Assembly (NCBI RefSeq): GCF_002265435.1
Contig: NZ_NOKQ01000217.1
Span: 62,010-126,009 of the forward strand
Origin: Tetzosporium hominis
GTDB lineage: Bacteria; Bacillota; Bacilli; Bacillales_A; Planococcaceae
Direction: 5' to 3'
DNA: 64,000 nucleotides
This document shows positions 34,436-43,878 of this stretch, piece by piece (the stretch's first letter is position 1; the number at the start of each line of letters is the position of its first letter). Under the pieces are notes generated by a model, which was not told where the DNA came from, did no database searches, and was given only the letters and a program-made list of their open reading frames with translations. The position numbers were made by a program, and so were the translations under genes.

Positions 34436-34729
34436 TCATTGCACATACTCAATCCCATTCTCTGTGTAAGATTCCATGTAGACCTGACCTTTCTGTGAGT
34501 AGTAATAATAAGTGCGCGCGTCATCCTTTAATTTAATTGCGACCATCCAATTTCTTGCTCCCGGCAAGTTCGCAATAAACGAATCACTTACTAGAATCGA
34601 CTCTTCCGGTATTGATTCTTGCTCGATCAAATACTCTGTAACGCGCATTTCTACATAGGCAAGCCGCCCAGTAACTCCAGCAGCGATAAGTACGGCTACT
34701 AATACAAGTCCGATTAAAATTTGTTTCAT
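34436..34729 (-). CDS. Small DUF3139-like membrane-anchored protein
   Basis: A 97-residue protein with an N-terminal hydrophobic helix (residues 3-22) and an extracellular part with YLIEQ, a central beta segment and YYYYSQKG, resembling DUF3139 proteins of Bacillus. ATG 34729 follows GGAG by seven bases; the upstream frame from 34747 includes that site. Function unknown. It lies alone beside the locus C repeats. Confidence 0.72.
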   Translation of the reverse strand: MKQILIGLVLVAVLIAAGVTGRLAYVEMRVTEYLIEQESIPEESILVSDSFIANLPGARNWMVAIKLKDDARTYYYYSQKGQVYMESYTENGIEYVQ

Positions 34730-34790
34730 AGCAATTCTCCGATACATTTGTTTTTAACCTATACGCATCTTTCTACCAAAAAGTTCCCAT

Positions 34791-34821
34791 AAAAAAACTG
34801 CTGACCAGTTTCGGTCAACAG
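34791..34821 (-). terminator. Terminator after the DUF4395 gene
   Basis: On the minus strand CTGTTGACC pairs with GGTCAGCAG (one internal mismatch), followed by seven T. Confidence 0.85.
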
Positions 34822-34832
34822 AATTTAAAAAA

Positions 34833-35249
34833 TTATGAGGAAACGCTACGGCGATATTTCCATTGCTGGTACTGGAAGCGAATGAAGCATCCTACACAGA
34901 AGCCAGCAAGAGCGATGGACGCAGCAAGTCCGACCATGATGCTAGCGGCTACGAATAAAACAGTGCTACCAATCAATCCTCCAACAATGGCAGCTGCAAG
35001 AAATCCAACAGCCATCATTTGATTGAAGCGAAGTTGTCCCACATCTTCTTGAACATAAGAAGAAAGGGGCTGTTTTAATAATTTTTTAGCTGGAGCTAAG
35101 ATAGGGTGGAAGCCCGTTACTAGACTGATGCCATTTGCTAGGAATGGAATTAACAGTGGCCAAATAGACTCTATACTGAGTGCTGCTACAACAGCGAGCA
35201 CAATGATCCATTGATTGAGAGTGACAAGCGGTTTTGGAATAGTTTTCAT
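34833..35249 (-). CDS. DUF4395 membrane protein
   Basis: A 138-residue protein with four hydrophobic segments and the DUF4395 hallmark GFCVGCFIRFQ (two cysteines) near its C-terminus, plus VQEDVGQLRFNQ in the middle. DUF4395 proteins are often beside thiol-redox or rhodanese genes, but not here. The cysteine pair suggests thiol chemistry; the role is unknown. Confidence 0.85.
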   Translation of the reverse strand: MKTIPKPLVTLNQWIIVLAVVAALSIESIWPLLIPFLANGISLVTGFHPILAPAKKLLKQPLSSYVQEDVGQLRFNQMMAVGFLAAAIVGGLIGSTVLFVAASIMVGLAASIALAGFCVGCFIRFQYQQWKYRRSVSS

Positions 35250-35401
35250 TTAAAACCCACCATTCTTGTATGAATTATAGTATTTAAACTATACAAATTT
35301 TTTTGATGAAAGTAAATGACTTTGCTCAAATGTATAAAAATACGTGATTAATTAACTTTATTCTTGTACAATAGGCATTATAACTTTAGGGAGGTAGTGC
35401 A

Positions 35402-36115
35402 ATGAAGCAACTAGACGCGTATGAAATCATTTCGTACATTCAACACGCAAAAAAATCAACTCAAGTGAAGGTCTATGTAAACGGGGATAACCTAGCAGAT
35501 CTTTCATTTGGTGAGCATACAAAAGTGTTCGGAGACGGCAATTCTCGTATTCTTTTCGGTGAGTGGGCAGAAATTGAACCCGCTTTAGAAGCTGCAAAAG
35601 ATCATCTTACAGATGTAGTGATTGAAAATGAAAGCCGCAACTCAGCCATTCCTCTACTTGATTTAAAATCCATCAACTCTCGAATTGAGCCAGGTGCCTT
35701 CATTCGTGACCAAGTACATATCGGCAACAACTGCATCATCATGATGGGAGCTGTCATTAATATTGGCGCATCTATCGATGACGGTACGATGATTGATATG
35801 GGAGCTATCCTAGGCGGCCGTGCTACTGTCGGAAAGAACTGTCACATTGGGGCAGGCGCAGTATTAGCAGGTGTCATCGAGCCACCATCTGCAACACCTG
35901 TTATCGTGGAAGACGACGTGTTGATTGGTGCAAACGCCGTCGTATTAGAAGGTGTGAAAATTGGTAAAGGATCTGTTGTAGCAGCAGGTGCTGTTGTTAC
36001 GAAGGATGTACCAGAGTACACAGTAGTAGGCGGGACACCAGCGCGCGTCATCAAAGAAATCGATGACAAGACGCGTTCAAAAACAGAAATCATGCAAGAG
36101 CTTCGCCAACTGTAG
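35402..36115 (+). CDS. dapH: Tetrahydrodipicolinate N-acetyltransferase
   Basis: A 237-residue left-handed beta-helix acyltransferase with hexapeptide repeats (for example [19 protein letters not shown] and [14 protein letters not shown]) and the DapH N-terminal domain. It acetylates tetrahydrodipicolinate in the acetylase branch of lysine and peptidoglycan diaminopimelate synthesis used by Bacillales. The ribosome binding site GGGAGG precedes ATG 35402. The deacetylase gene follows 4 bp after its stop. Confidence 0.95.
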   Translation: MKQLDAYEIISYIQHAKKSTQVKVYVNGDNLADLSFGEHTKVFGDGNSRILFGEWAEIEPALEAAKDHLTDVVIENESRNSAIPLLDLKSINSRIEPGAFIRDQVHIGNNCIIMMGAVINIGASIDDGTMIDMGAILGGRATVGKNCHIGAGAVLAGVIEPPSATPVIVEDDVLIGANAVVLEGVKIGKGSVVAAGAVVTKDVPEYTVVGGTPARVIKEIDDKTRSKTEIMQELRQL

Positions 36116-36119
36116 GACG

Positions 36120-37244
36120 ATGCAAAATCTACTAGAAATTCGTCGTCGGCTGCATCAGATTCCAGAGCGTGGTTTTGAAGAATGGAAGACCAAGAAACTC
36201 ATAGAGGAGACGTTGGCTTCTTTTCCTCAACAGCATCTAGAAGTGTTTTCTTGGCGCACAGGTTTCATTGTGAAAATCAAAGGGACCCATCCTACGAAGA
36301 CGATTGCTTGGAGAACCGATATCGACGGCTTGCCGATAGAGGAGCAGACGGGACTTTCCTATGCGAGTCAGCACGCAGGATTTATGCATGCATGTGGACA
36401 TGATGTTCATATGACTGTGGCGTTGCATTTGGTCGAGGCTCTAGCTGAGCGTCCTGCGAAGGATGACGTACTCGTGTATTTCCAACCTGCCGAAGAATCA
36501 CCGGGTGGGGCACTACCGATGCTTTCGTGGGTAAAAGAGCAGCATCCAGAACTGGTTCCAGACGAGTTTTACGCTCTTCATGTGGCACCTGAACTACCTG
36601 TAGGAGTGATCTCGACCAAACCAGGCATCTTATTTGCCAATACTTCAGAATTGTATATTGATCTTCATGGAAAAGAAGGGCATGCTGCGTTTCCACACCG
36701 CACGACGGATATGTCCGTTGCAGCAGCCCATCTACTTATTCAACTACAGTCCATCGTCAGCCGGTCGGTAGATCCGCTTCAACCGAGTGTAGTCACGATT
36801 GGCAAGATGACTTCAGGGACTGTGCAGAATATTATTTCGGGTCATGCTCGGCTTGAAGGAACAATTCGCACGTTCGACGCAGCTGTCATGACACAGATTA
36901 AAGAACGAATCGAAGCCATCTGCCGGGGAGTCGAAGCAGCCTTTGACTGTCGAGTCGCGATTGATTATGGTTCTTCGTATCATCAAGTGTACAACCATCA
37001 CGAACTGGCTGAGGTATTCAGAGACTTTGCGGTTCAAGACCCAGATGTGACGTATAGCGAGGCGAAAGAAGCGATGACCGGAGAAGACTTTGGCTACTTC
37101 TTAGCTGGGATTCCTGGCGTGCTGTTCTGGGCAGGAGCGCAGACAGAGTATGGTCTGCATCATGCCAAGATGGCACCTGACGAAGCGATGCTACCTGTTA
37201 CAGCTCAATTTGTAGAACGCTGGATCCGTTCGCGGGCCGAGTAA
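36120..37244 (+). CDS. dapL: N-acetyldiaminopimelate deacetylase
   Basis: A 374-residue M20-family metallohydrolase. Metal ligands are seen in HACGHDVHM, the catalytic glutamates in FQPAEESPGG and further ligands in LHVAPELPVG and near the C-terminal HHAKMAPDEA. Together with DapH just upstream it completes the acetylated branch to LL-diaminopimelate. ATG 36120 is used because the frame before it overlaps dapH; the ribosome binding site is weak, so coupling to dapH is likely. Confidence 0.93.
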   Translation: MQNLLEIRRRLHQIPERGFEEWKTKKLIEETLASFPQQHLEVFSWRTGFIVKIKGTHPTKTIAWRTDIDGLPIEEQTGLSYASQHAGFMHACGHDVHMTVALHLVEALAERPAKDDVLVYFQPAEESPGGALPMLSWVKEQHPELVPDEFYALHVAPELPVGVISTKPGILFANTSELYIDLHGKEGHAAFPHRTTDMSVAAAHLLIQLQSIVSRSVDPLQPSVVTIGKMTSGTVQNIISGHARLEGTIRTFDAAVMTQIKERIEAICRGVEAAFDCRVAIDYGSSYHQVYNHHELAEVFRDFAVQDPDVTYSEAKEAMTGEDFGYFLAGIPGVLFWAGAQTEYGLHHAKMAPDEAMLPVTAQFVERWIRSRAE

Positions 37245-37249
37245 GTAGA

Positions 37250-37277
37250 AAACCCGACCATTCGTGGTCGGGTTTTT
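37250..37277 (+). terminator. Terminator of dapH-dapL
   Basis: AACCCGACCA pairs with TGGTCGGGTT around TTCG, followed by T. Confidence 0.93.
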
Positions 37278-37301
37278 GTTGCTTATGGTGGGTGAGCGGT
37301 C

Positions 37302-37385
37302 GTTCTGGAGCAAGTGACGTGTTTTCTAGGACATCAAAGCAGGTTTCTAGAACATCTAGCTTCATTTCTAAAAATGGTAGCTGCC
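37302..37385. repeat. Degenerate 21-bp repeat array, locus D (about four units)
   Basis: Units start at 37302, 37323, 37344 and 37365, spaced 21 bp. The core is TTTCTAGAACATC or TTTCTAGGACATC; the outer units are diverged. Its right end runs into the broken end of the asnB remnant. Confidence 0.75.
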
Positions 37386-37574
37386 CCAACTAAACGGTTG
37401 GACGCCGCCACTCGGATCTACAACTATGAGGCGCTTATGACCAAACGAACAATGCGTATCGTTCCAGTACCCAGTCGCATCGGGACCTCGTGCGTGAAGT
37501 GTCTCCGTCATGTTTTGAATCAGTTGCGGATCAATGGGGTTGCTGTAGTGGATAATCCCCGCAATACCACACAT
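37368..37574 (-). pseudogene. asnB: Asparagine synthetase remnant (N-terminal 68 codons)
   Basis: From ATG 37574, preceded by a good GAGGAGG site, the frame reads MCGIAGIIHYSN with the Cys2 nucleophile of class II glutamine amidotransferases, then RGPDATG, FGHKRLIVVD and GGVQP. It stops at 37368, whereas full AsnB is about 600 residues. The rest of the glutaminase and the whole synthetase domain are missing, and the break adjoins the locus D repeats. I call it a deletion remnant. Confidence 0.88.
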
Positions 37575-37640
37575 GAAATTCCTCCTCATCCGTAGTGTAT
37601 GGGGGCTCACAAAAAAAAGAACAAGCGAAGCTTCGCCTGT

Positions 37641-38879
37641 TCACGTCGTGTGTTTAAATACCGCTTTAAATTTCGAGAAAATACCGCCTGTCGTGTACGT
37701 CAAAACACTGCGTTTATAGAAATGCATAGTGAAGAAGAACAGACCGACGACCGTTGCCGTGAGAACGAGGAAGGACAGTCCAGCTTCCCATAACGGCATA
37801 TCCGTCGCACCGATACGTAATGGCATCACCATTCCAGATGAAAAAGGTAAGTACGAGAAAACTTTGATGAGCATCGTATCCGGGTTGAAGGATCCTGTAA
37901 TCAATACGTAAAAACCACTTAGCGCCATCATCATCGCGGGTACTAATGCTTGACTCGCTTCTTCAACTTTCGAGACAAGGGAGCCGAGGAGAGCACCAAA
38001 GATGAGATAGAACAACAGCGTCATCATAAGGAAGGCACCCGTATACAGAGCATAAGCCGCAGATAAATCCTCTAAAAGCGTCTGAAGTACTTCTAACTGA
38101 GCACCGCCATCAGCCACCGTAAGTAAGAGAATAGCCACGACTGCTACTGCCGCAAGTTGCGTGAGTGCGACGAGTAAAGTCCCGACCACTTTAGCAAGAA
38201 AATGTGTCGTCGGTTTGATTGTAGCAAGTAAAACTTCTAGCACTCGTGAGCCTTTTTCAGAAGCCACATCAGATGTGATCATCGACAAGAACGTCATCAC
38301 GAAGAAATAAATGAGAAACCCTACAAAGTAAGAGACGCCAATACCTGCCGCTTTTTCACTTTCGGATTTACCGTTAGTCGCTTGTTCACTCACCACTTCG
38401 TAGGAAATAAAAGCTTGAGCTCCTAACACTTGTTCAGCTTGCTCTGCAGTGAGATTCATCTGCTGAACGGCATAAAGCTTTCCTGCATAATCCAACTGAG
38501 AAGATAAGGTGGATTGTGTGGTGAAAGAGAGTGGTTCGTATGTATAAATCGTCGCTGCAAGTTGTCCTGCGTTGTCTTCGAGATGAATCGCAACATCCAG
38601 TTCTTCCGAATCTACTTGTTCAGTAGCTTCATCTAAAGAGCCGTCAAATTCGGTTATTTCTAAATCGTCACTTTCTACAATAAGTGTTCCTGCATCCGAT
38701 GCCGTTTCATCAACAATCGCCACTTGCATAGGTTCGTCGCTGAAGAGGATTTCACTGATATTATTCCAAAATACGACACCTGCTATGATGACCGTATAAA
38801 GAGCTATAGTTAGTAGGAAGGACTTGGCTTTCACTTTTTGCTTATAAAGTTGCTTCACGAGTAGAAGAAATTTGCTCAT
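37641..38879 (-). CDS. ABC transporter permease, NatB/YhaP type
   Basis: A 412-residue permease with one N-terminal helix (about 21-41), a 125-residue extracytoplasmic part and five or six C-terminal helices. MITSDVASEKGSRVLEVLLATIKP is the hallmark of the ABC-2/NatB group. ATG 38879 overlaps the ATPase gene by 38 bp and follows AGGTG; a GTG three codons earlier is also possible. Substrate unknown; relatives export Na+ or peptides. Confidence 0.88.
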   Translation of the reverse strand: MSKFLLLVKQLYKQKVKAKSFLLTIALYTVIIAGVVFWNNISEILFSDEPMQVAIVDETASDAGTLIVESDDLEITEFDGSLDEATEQVDSEELDVAIHLEDNAGQLAATIYTYEPLSFTTQSTLSSQLDYAGKLYAVQQMNLTAEQAEQVLGAQAFISYEVVSEQATNGKSESEKAAGIGVSYFVGFLIYFFVMTFLSMITSDVASEKGSRVLEVLLATIKPTTHFLAKVVGTLLVALTQLAAVAVVAILLLTVADGGAQLEVLQTLLEDLSAAYALYTGAFLMMTLLFYLIFGALLGSLVSKVEEASQALVPAMMMALSGFYVLITGSFNPDTMLIKVFSYLPFSSGMVMPLRIGATDMPLWEAGLSFLVLTATVVGLFFFTMHFYKRSVLTYTTGGIFSKFKAVFKHTT

Positions 38880-39771
38880 CCGGTTCACCTACTTTCAATT
38901 TAAAGATTTCATCCAGGGATAAGTAATCAAGGCTGAAACGCTCAACAAAAGAGCCGTTTGAGATATAGCGAAACAGTGGTTCTCCGTATGACTCGTCTTC
39001 AAGTGTCAACACTACATGATCTTTCTTTTGTAAGACAGATACGACACCTGGCTGCTGTGCAAGTTCTTCTGCTGAGTGCGGTGACCGAACCGAAAGCTTG
39101 ACCTTTCCGTATGTTTTCTTCAAATCAAGCAAGCTTCCCGAAAATAGTGATTTTCCTCGCTTCAATAAACAAAGATGATCACAGAGTTCTTCTACATGAT
39201 CCATTTGATGACTCGAGAATAAAATCGTTGTTCCTTGTTGTTTTAAGTGTAAGATGGCGTCTTTGAGTAAGTCTTTATTGACTGGGTCCAGACCGCTGAA
39301 AGGTTCATCTAAAATCAAAAACTCCGGTCGGTGAATAAAACTCGCAATCAGTTGGACTTTCTGCTGATTTCCTTTAGACAGTTTTTCAGCCTTTTCTTTC
39401 CGTTTTTCATCGAGTTCAAAGCGCTGGATCCAGTATTCAACTTCGGGTTTCAAGTCTTTTCGCTTTTTACCGCGAAGTTCTCCAAAAAAGTACAACTGCT
39501 CTTCTACAGGCATAGTAGGAAAGATGCCGCGCTCTTCTGGAAGATAACCAAGTAAGTCGCGGTTGATGGCGTTCATCGGTTTTCCGTCCCAGCTAATCGT
39601 TCCATGAGTGGTCTCCTGCAAATCTAAAATCATCCGAAAGGTCGTCGTCTTACCTGCTCCGTTTTGTCCGATCAATCCAAAAGATTCGCCTTTTGGGATG
39701 GTGAAACTTAGCTGGTCCACAGCCTTAAAATTTTGATAGGTTTTCGTTACATTTTCAATTACCAATGTCAT
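38842..39771 (-). CDS. ABC transporter ATPase, NatA/YhaQ type
   Basis: A 309-residue ATPase: Walker A GQNGAGKTT, signature LSKGNQQKVQLIASF, Walker B FLILDEPFSGLD and an H-loop in FSSHQMDH. LSKGNQQK is typical of the YhaQ/NatA branch. ATG 39771 follows GAGAGGAG by eight bases; the GTG 9 bp earlier lies closer than usual. Its 3' end overlaps the permease gene, so the two form one exporter. Confidence 0.9.
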   Translation of the reverse strand: MTLVIENVTKTYQNFKAVDQLSFTIPKGESFGLIGQNGAGKTTTFRMILDLQETTHGTISWDGKPMNAINRDLLGYLPEERGIFPTMPVEEQLYFFGELRGKKRKDLKPEVEYWIQRFELDEKRKEKAEKLSKGNQQKVQLIASFIHRPEFLILDEPFSGLDPVNKDLLKDAILHLKQQGTTILFSSHQMDHVEELCDHLCLLKRGKSLFSGSLLDLKKTYGKVKLSVRSPHSAEELAQQPGVVSVLQKKDHVVLTLEDESYGEPLFRYISNGSFVERFSLDYLSLDEIFKLKVGEPDEQISSTREATL

Positions 39772-39823
39772 CGTAGTCACTCCTCTCTGTTTAATGTACG
39801 GAAGACGAAATAAAAAGTTTCAT

Positions 39824-39847
39824 AAAAAAAAAACCAGCGAACTGGTT
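39824..39847 (-). terminator. Terminator after aroD
   Basis: On the minus strand AACCAG and CTGGTT enclose TTCG, followed by ten T. Confidence 0.88.
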
Positions 39848-39857
39848 TCTCTAAAGG

Positions 39858-40601
39858 TTATAGTAACAATTGTTTCATTAAATCTACTGGTAATTGGCCT
39901 GGCGCCGATGGAGAGGAGCCTGCAGCAAATGTAGCGCAAGAACCAAAGTGATGGCCACCGAGTCTTGTGATGGCTCCGAGGTCTCCCATTGCCATGACTA
40001 GGAATGGACGGTCTGCATAGAGGGTCTTCATCTGGTCGGCAGCATCAAGGAGGCTCAATACGTCATGAGCGCGCTTCGGCATGACAGCTAGTTTGCCAAT
40101 GTCCCCATTGATAAACTGCATCTCTCGAAGTCTCCAAATTAATTCTTCTTTTGGAGGTGTCTTTTCAAAATCATGATTGGAGACAATAACCTTACATCCT
40201 GCCTGGTGGATGGCATGTATCAAGTCTTTTGCGTCTTCCGAAAACAATTCCACATCTATGAAGTCACACAACTGGGTGCTTGCGATTTGGAGTAAAAGTT
40301 CCTTATAAGCATCTGAGCGGAGCCTTCCGTGGCCGCCTTCTTGTACCGTTCTGTATGTAACAATTAGGGGAGAAGGGAACGTCAATTCCCGGATTAATGA
40401 CAAGGTCTCGAAGATGTCACTTTGATCATGCACATCCACAAAATCCAATCGCCATTCCCAAATGTCGGGTTGCTTTTGAAGTAAATGTTGTATTTCTTGT
40501 TGTAGTTTTTGTCGCGTAGCACTGATTAAGGAGACAATGATTTTGGGTTTTCCTTGGCCAATCTGAACATCGCGTACTTCAACAGTCTTCACCTTTTTCA
40601 C
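39858..40601 (-). CDS. aroD: 3-dehydroquinate dehydratase, type I
   Basis: A 247-residue TIM barrel that dehydrates 3-dehydroquinate in the shikimate pathway. The Schiff-base lysine is in GKLAVMP and the catalytic histidine in SNHDF; EWRLD carries the substrate-binding pair. The GTG start at 40601 has a poor ribosome binding site and a second GTG lies three codons on, so the exact start is uncertain. It is a lone gene. Type I enzymes are the catabolic or alternative form in some Bacillales. Confidence 0.93.
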   Translation of the reverse strand: MKKVKTVEVRDVQIGQGKPKIIVSLISATRQKLQQEIQHLLQKQPDIWEWRLDFVDVHDQSDIFETLSLIRELTFPSPLIVTYRTVQEGGHGRLRSDAYKELLLQIASTQLCDFIDVELFSEDAKDLIHAIHQAGCKVIVSNHDFEKTPPKEELIWRLREMQFINGDIGKLAVMPKRAHDVLSLLDAADQMKTLYADRPFLVMAMGDLGAITRLGGHHFGSCATFAAGSSPSAPGQLPVDLMKQLLL

Positions 40602-40778
40602 CCACTATTCGTTTTCTTTCATCCTAGCACAGAGTGTCGTTTGAAACTAGGCATTTAGAAGGAGAATAGTCAGAAAATTTAATGTGTGAGAAGGTTTAGA
40701 GAAGGGAATAACAAAACTATATAAATAGTTTAGGTGTGAAAGACGTTCGCAACTCGATAGAAACAAGGAGGTAATAGA

Positions 40779-41576
40779 ATGAATCATCATGAGCTCTCTT
40801 CTTCCGGAATCGCATACACGGTAAAAGGGGAAGGGGAACCAGTCGTTTTCTTGCATGGATTTTGTGGAAGTCGCCACTATTTTAAATCAGTAGCAGCTAG
40901 TTTAGAGCCACATTATAATGCTTATTACATAGATCTTCCAGGGCACGGGGATTCTAAACCGATGCAGTACCACACGCTTGAAGATTATGTAGAGCAGCTT
41001 CACAAATGGAAATTAGAGCTTGGACTCGGGAAAATTACTTTGATAGGTCATTCACTCGGAGGCTATTTGACACTTGCTTATGCAGAGCGCTATCCAGAGC
41101 ACGTTTTAGGATTTGGATTGATTCACTCTACTGCTTTTCCAGATTCTGATGAAGGAAAAGAAGGGCGTGAAAAAGCCATACGAACTATTCAAAAAGAAGG
41201 AATCGAACCATTTGTTGAAAGCTTAGTTCCTAAATTATTCGACAAAGAATTTGCGAAAACACATCCAAAAATTGTGAAGCGGGCTCTTGATATTGCTTAT
41301 AAAACAGATGCCAAACAAGCCATACGCTTTTTAAGAGCAATGCGAGACCGTAAGGATCGCCGTCGTATTGTAACGGAAACCACTTTTCCGCAACTGCTTG
41401 TTGCAGGGGAAACGGATGAGGTGGTTCCTTCTTATAAGATGTTTATTGGAGAGTCAAAACAAGCTACTGAAAAAGTGATTGAGGATGCAGCACACATGAG
41501 TATGTACGAACAACCTGATAAATTAAGTGACATTTTAAAAGAATGGTTAAACAGCCTCTATGTTATACAAAGGTAG
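40779..41576 (+). CDS. Alpha/beta hydrolase
   Basis: A 265-residue protein with the nucleophile elbow IGHSLGGYL, an oxyanion region VVFLHGFCGSRHYF, a candidate acid in AGETDEVVP and a late histidine in EDAAHMSMYEQP. It resembles MenH/YvaM-type hydrolases and haloperoxidase-like esterases; substrate unknown. AAGGAGG precedes ATG 40779. Confidence 0.85.
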   Translation: MNHHELSSSGIAYTVKGEGEPVVFLHGFCGSRHYFKSVAASLEPHYNAYYIDLPGHGDSKPMQYHTLEDYVEQLHKWKLELGLGKITLIGHSLGGYLTLAYAERYPEHVLGFGLIHSTAFPDSDEGKEGREKAIRTIQKEGIEPFVESLVPKLFDKEFAKTHPKIVKRALDIAYKTDAKQAIRFLRAMRDRKDRRRIVTETTFPQLLVAGETDEVVPSYKMFIGESKQATEKVIEDAAHMSMYEQPDKLSDILKEWLNSLYVIQR

Positions 41577-41592
41577 GTTTTCTTTCCATATT

Positions 41593-41630
41593 AAAAAGGA
41601 ACTGGAATGACTCTGGTTCCTTTTCATTAT
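41593..41630 (+). terminator. Terminator after the alpha/beta hydrolase gene
   Basis: AAAAGGAAC pairs with GTTCCTTTT with further pairing inside. The remaining 130 bp before brnQ is AT-rich and holds no feature I can support. Confidence 0.8.
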
Positions 41631-41766
41631 GTAAAAAATTGCAAGGCTATGGTGAAAAGTATGAAAAAACTGATAATGGTTGCTTTTTTATGTTTTGTCT
41701 AGTATTATCGAAACTTGAGCAAATATGCAATATATCAATTAGAAAATAGAAAGTTGAGGGTTTTAG

Positions 41767-43113
41767 ATGAACGAACGATTATCCTTTTCGAATCAGTTAG
41801 TCATCGGAATCATGTTGTTTGCACTATTCTTTGGTGCTGGAAACTTGATCTTCCCAGCTAGTCTTGGTCAAAATGCTGGGACAGCGTTATTTTTTGCAGT
41901 AGTAGGATTTTTAATCACGGGTATTGGATTACCTTTCTTGGGAACACTCGCAATGGGCTTCTCAGGGAGCCGCAGTCTACAAGACTTAGCAGGGCGTGTA
42001 CACCCATTTTATGGGATTGCGTTCACGGTAGCACTTTATTTAACTATCGGTCCTTTCTTCGCGTTACCACGTACAGGGGCTGTAGCTTATGAAATTGGAA
42101 TTCAGCCATTTGTTAGCGAATCTTTTGCACAAACAGGCTTATTGCTTTTCACAATTGTCTTTTTCGGAATCACTCTTTGGTTGTCATTAAATCCAACGAA
42201 GATTGTGGACCGTGTGGGAAAATACTTAGCTCCAATCATCATTATCGGACTAGCTATTTTGATTCTCGCGGCTTTGTTTAACCCAGTGGGATCATTTACT
42301 GGACCGACAGAAGCGTATCAAACGAACGCTTTTATGACAGGCTTTACAGAAGGTTATAACACTATGGATGCTTTGGCATCGCTAGTATTCGGGATTATTG
42401 TAATCGAATCTATTCGTCGTCTAGGTGTTACGTCGACGAAAGGAATTTTAAAAGTAACTGCGAAATCAGGTGGAATCGCTGTATTGTTCCTAGGATTGAT
42501 TTACGCGGGAGTAGCTTATCTTGGTGCTACAACTACTGAAGCCTTTGGAATTTTTGACAACGGGGGACCAGTTTTAAGCACAGCGGCAGATTATTACTTT
42601 GGAGCAATGGGTCTTGCTGTTCTGGGAGTTGTCATTATTGCAGCATGTTTAACAACAGCGATAGGTTTGACGACAGCTACAGCAGAATACTTTAATACGT
42701 TGTTCCCGTCTATCAGCTATAAAGCATTTGTAGTGTTCTTCATAGTAATCACCACTATATTTGCAAACTTTGGTCTGTCTTCGATTATCACGTATTCGAT
42801 TCCAGTCCTATTGCTTCTTTATCCATTAGCGATTACGTTGATCTTGTTGACGTTTGCAGCTCCTTTATTCGGTCATCAACGATGGGTTTTTGTAGCGGTT
42901 ACTTTTGTTACCTTCCTAATTAGTATCGTGGATGGTTTGAAAGGATTCTTCGGAGATGCAGCCCCAAGTTGGTTGGCGTCAATCGTTTCTGTGTACGATT
43001 CTATCCTGCCGTTCTATGGTCTTGGACTAGGATGGTTAATTCCTTTCTTGATTATTGTCGTAATTGGTATTGTTACAGCTCGAATGACTTCAACGCCTAC
43101 GACAGCAAACTAA
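41767..43113 (+). CDS. brnQ: Branched-chain amino acid uptake carrier
   Basis: A 448-residue transporter with 12 hydrophobic segments and the LIVCS-family start FSNQLVIGIMLFALFFGAGNLIFPASLG. It imports leucine, isoleucine and valine with Na+ or H+. GAGGG lies just upstream. It is a single gene ending at a terminator shared with the GntR gene. Confidence 0.94.
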   Translation: MNERLSFSNQLVIGIMLFALFFGAGNLIFPASLGQNAGTALFFAVVGFLITGIGLPFLGTLAMGFSGSRSLQDLAGRVHPFYGIAFTVALYLTIGPFFALPRTGAVAYEIGIQPFVSESFAQTGLLLFTIVFFGITLWLSLNPTKIVDRVGKYLAPIIIIGLAILILAALFNPVGSFTGPTEAYQTNAFMTGFTEGYNTMDALASLVFGIIVIESIRRLGVTSTKGILKVTAKSGGIAVLFLGLIYAGVAYLGATTTEAFGIFDNGGPVLSTAADYYFGAMGLAVLGVVIIAACLTTAIGLTTATAEYFNTLFPSISYKAFVVFFIVITTIFANFGLSSIITYSIPVLLLLYPLAITLILLTFAAPLFGHQRWVFVAVTFVTFLISIVDGLKGFFGDAAPSWLASIVSVYDSILPFYGLGLGWLIPFLIIVVIGIVTARMTSTPTTAN

Positions 43114-43146
43114 AAGCTATGCCGCAATTGCGGCATAGCTTTTTAT
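43112..43146. terminator. Bidirectional terminator between brnQ and the GntR gene
   Basis: A perfect palindrome: AAAAGCTATGCCGCAA followed at once by its complement, ending in T. Confidence 0.93.
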
Positions 43147-43787
43147 AGTTCTTCTAAAGTGTAGAGCCAGTTATCTGTCATCAATGCTGCCAGTTCCTGA
43201 GTCTGCTTTTCTTTATACAATTGAATTAATTTTGCATGCGTCTCGATAGAAGACTCACGTAAAATGATTTTCTCTGAATAGAATAAGCGGCGTACATGAG
43301 CCTGTAGCATCTCTACGATTTGTGAGATATACGGGTTGTTTGCCGTATCAATGATGATTTGGTGGAACTGCTCATCGATTCGGAGTGCTTCTGTAAAATT
43401 CTTAGCTTTTAATGACTCTGCAAACTGACGGTTCTTCTCTTCTAACTCCTCGATGATCTCTTCTGTCATATGAGGTGCTGCAAGTTCTGTTGCTAACGCT
43501 TGTAGCGATGCAAGAGGAGGTAACAGGTGGTTGATATCATCTTTTTGAACCGGAGTCACTTGAGTGGCACGTCCTGGTTGCATAGTGACAAATCCTTGAG
43601 ACTCTAGTAGTTGTAACGATTCACGAATCGGAGTACGGCTGACCCCGAGTGCTTGTGCCAGTTCAATGTCGTTGAGTTTTTCTTCTGGCTGAAGCGTACC
43701 ATCAATAATCCAGTTCAAGAGCTGGTGATAGGCGTGAAGCTTTGCTGTTTTACGTATTGGTTTACTCATATCTGATGGAATGGGCAT
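43143..43787 (-). CDS. GntR-family regulator with FCD domain
   Basis: A 214-residue regulator with a winged helix (LNDIELAQALGVSRTPIRESLQLLESQGFV) and an all-helical FCD ligand domain, whose metal-binding type histidines appear in EQFHQIIID and ETHAKL. FCD regulators sense organic acids or sugar acids. It is divergent from a short-chain dehydrogenase gene, with under 100 bp between them, so it may control that gene. Confidence 0.88.
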   Translation of the reverse strand: MPIPSDMSKPIRKTAKLHAYHQLLNWIIDGTLQPEEKLNDIELAQALGVSRTPIRESLQLLESQGFVTMQPGRATQVTPVQKDDINHLLPPLASLQALATELAAPHMTEEIIEELEEKNRQFAESLKAKNFTEALRIDEQFHQIIIDTANNPYISQIVEMLQAHVRRLFYSEKIILRESSIETHAKLIQLYKEKQTQELAALMTDNWLYTLEEL

Positions 43788-43878
43788 ATCGGTACAATCC
43801 TTCCTCTATGTTCACACTATAGTTCTATTATACAATATATTCTGTAAAGATGTGGAGGAAACGAGAGGAGTGTTTAAA

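Noticed and set aside
41660-41701. Hydrophobic 13-codon peptide (MKKLIMVAFLCFV) before brnQ
   Set aside because: It has no ribosome binding site and no attenuator-like structure after it, so it is probably chance in AT-rich DNA.
41735-41765. CodY box upstream of brnQ
   Set aside because: The AT-rich stretch AATTAGAAAATAG matches only part of the CodY consensus and would be common by chance.
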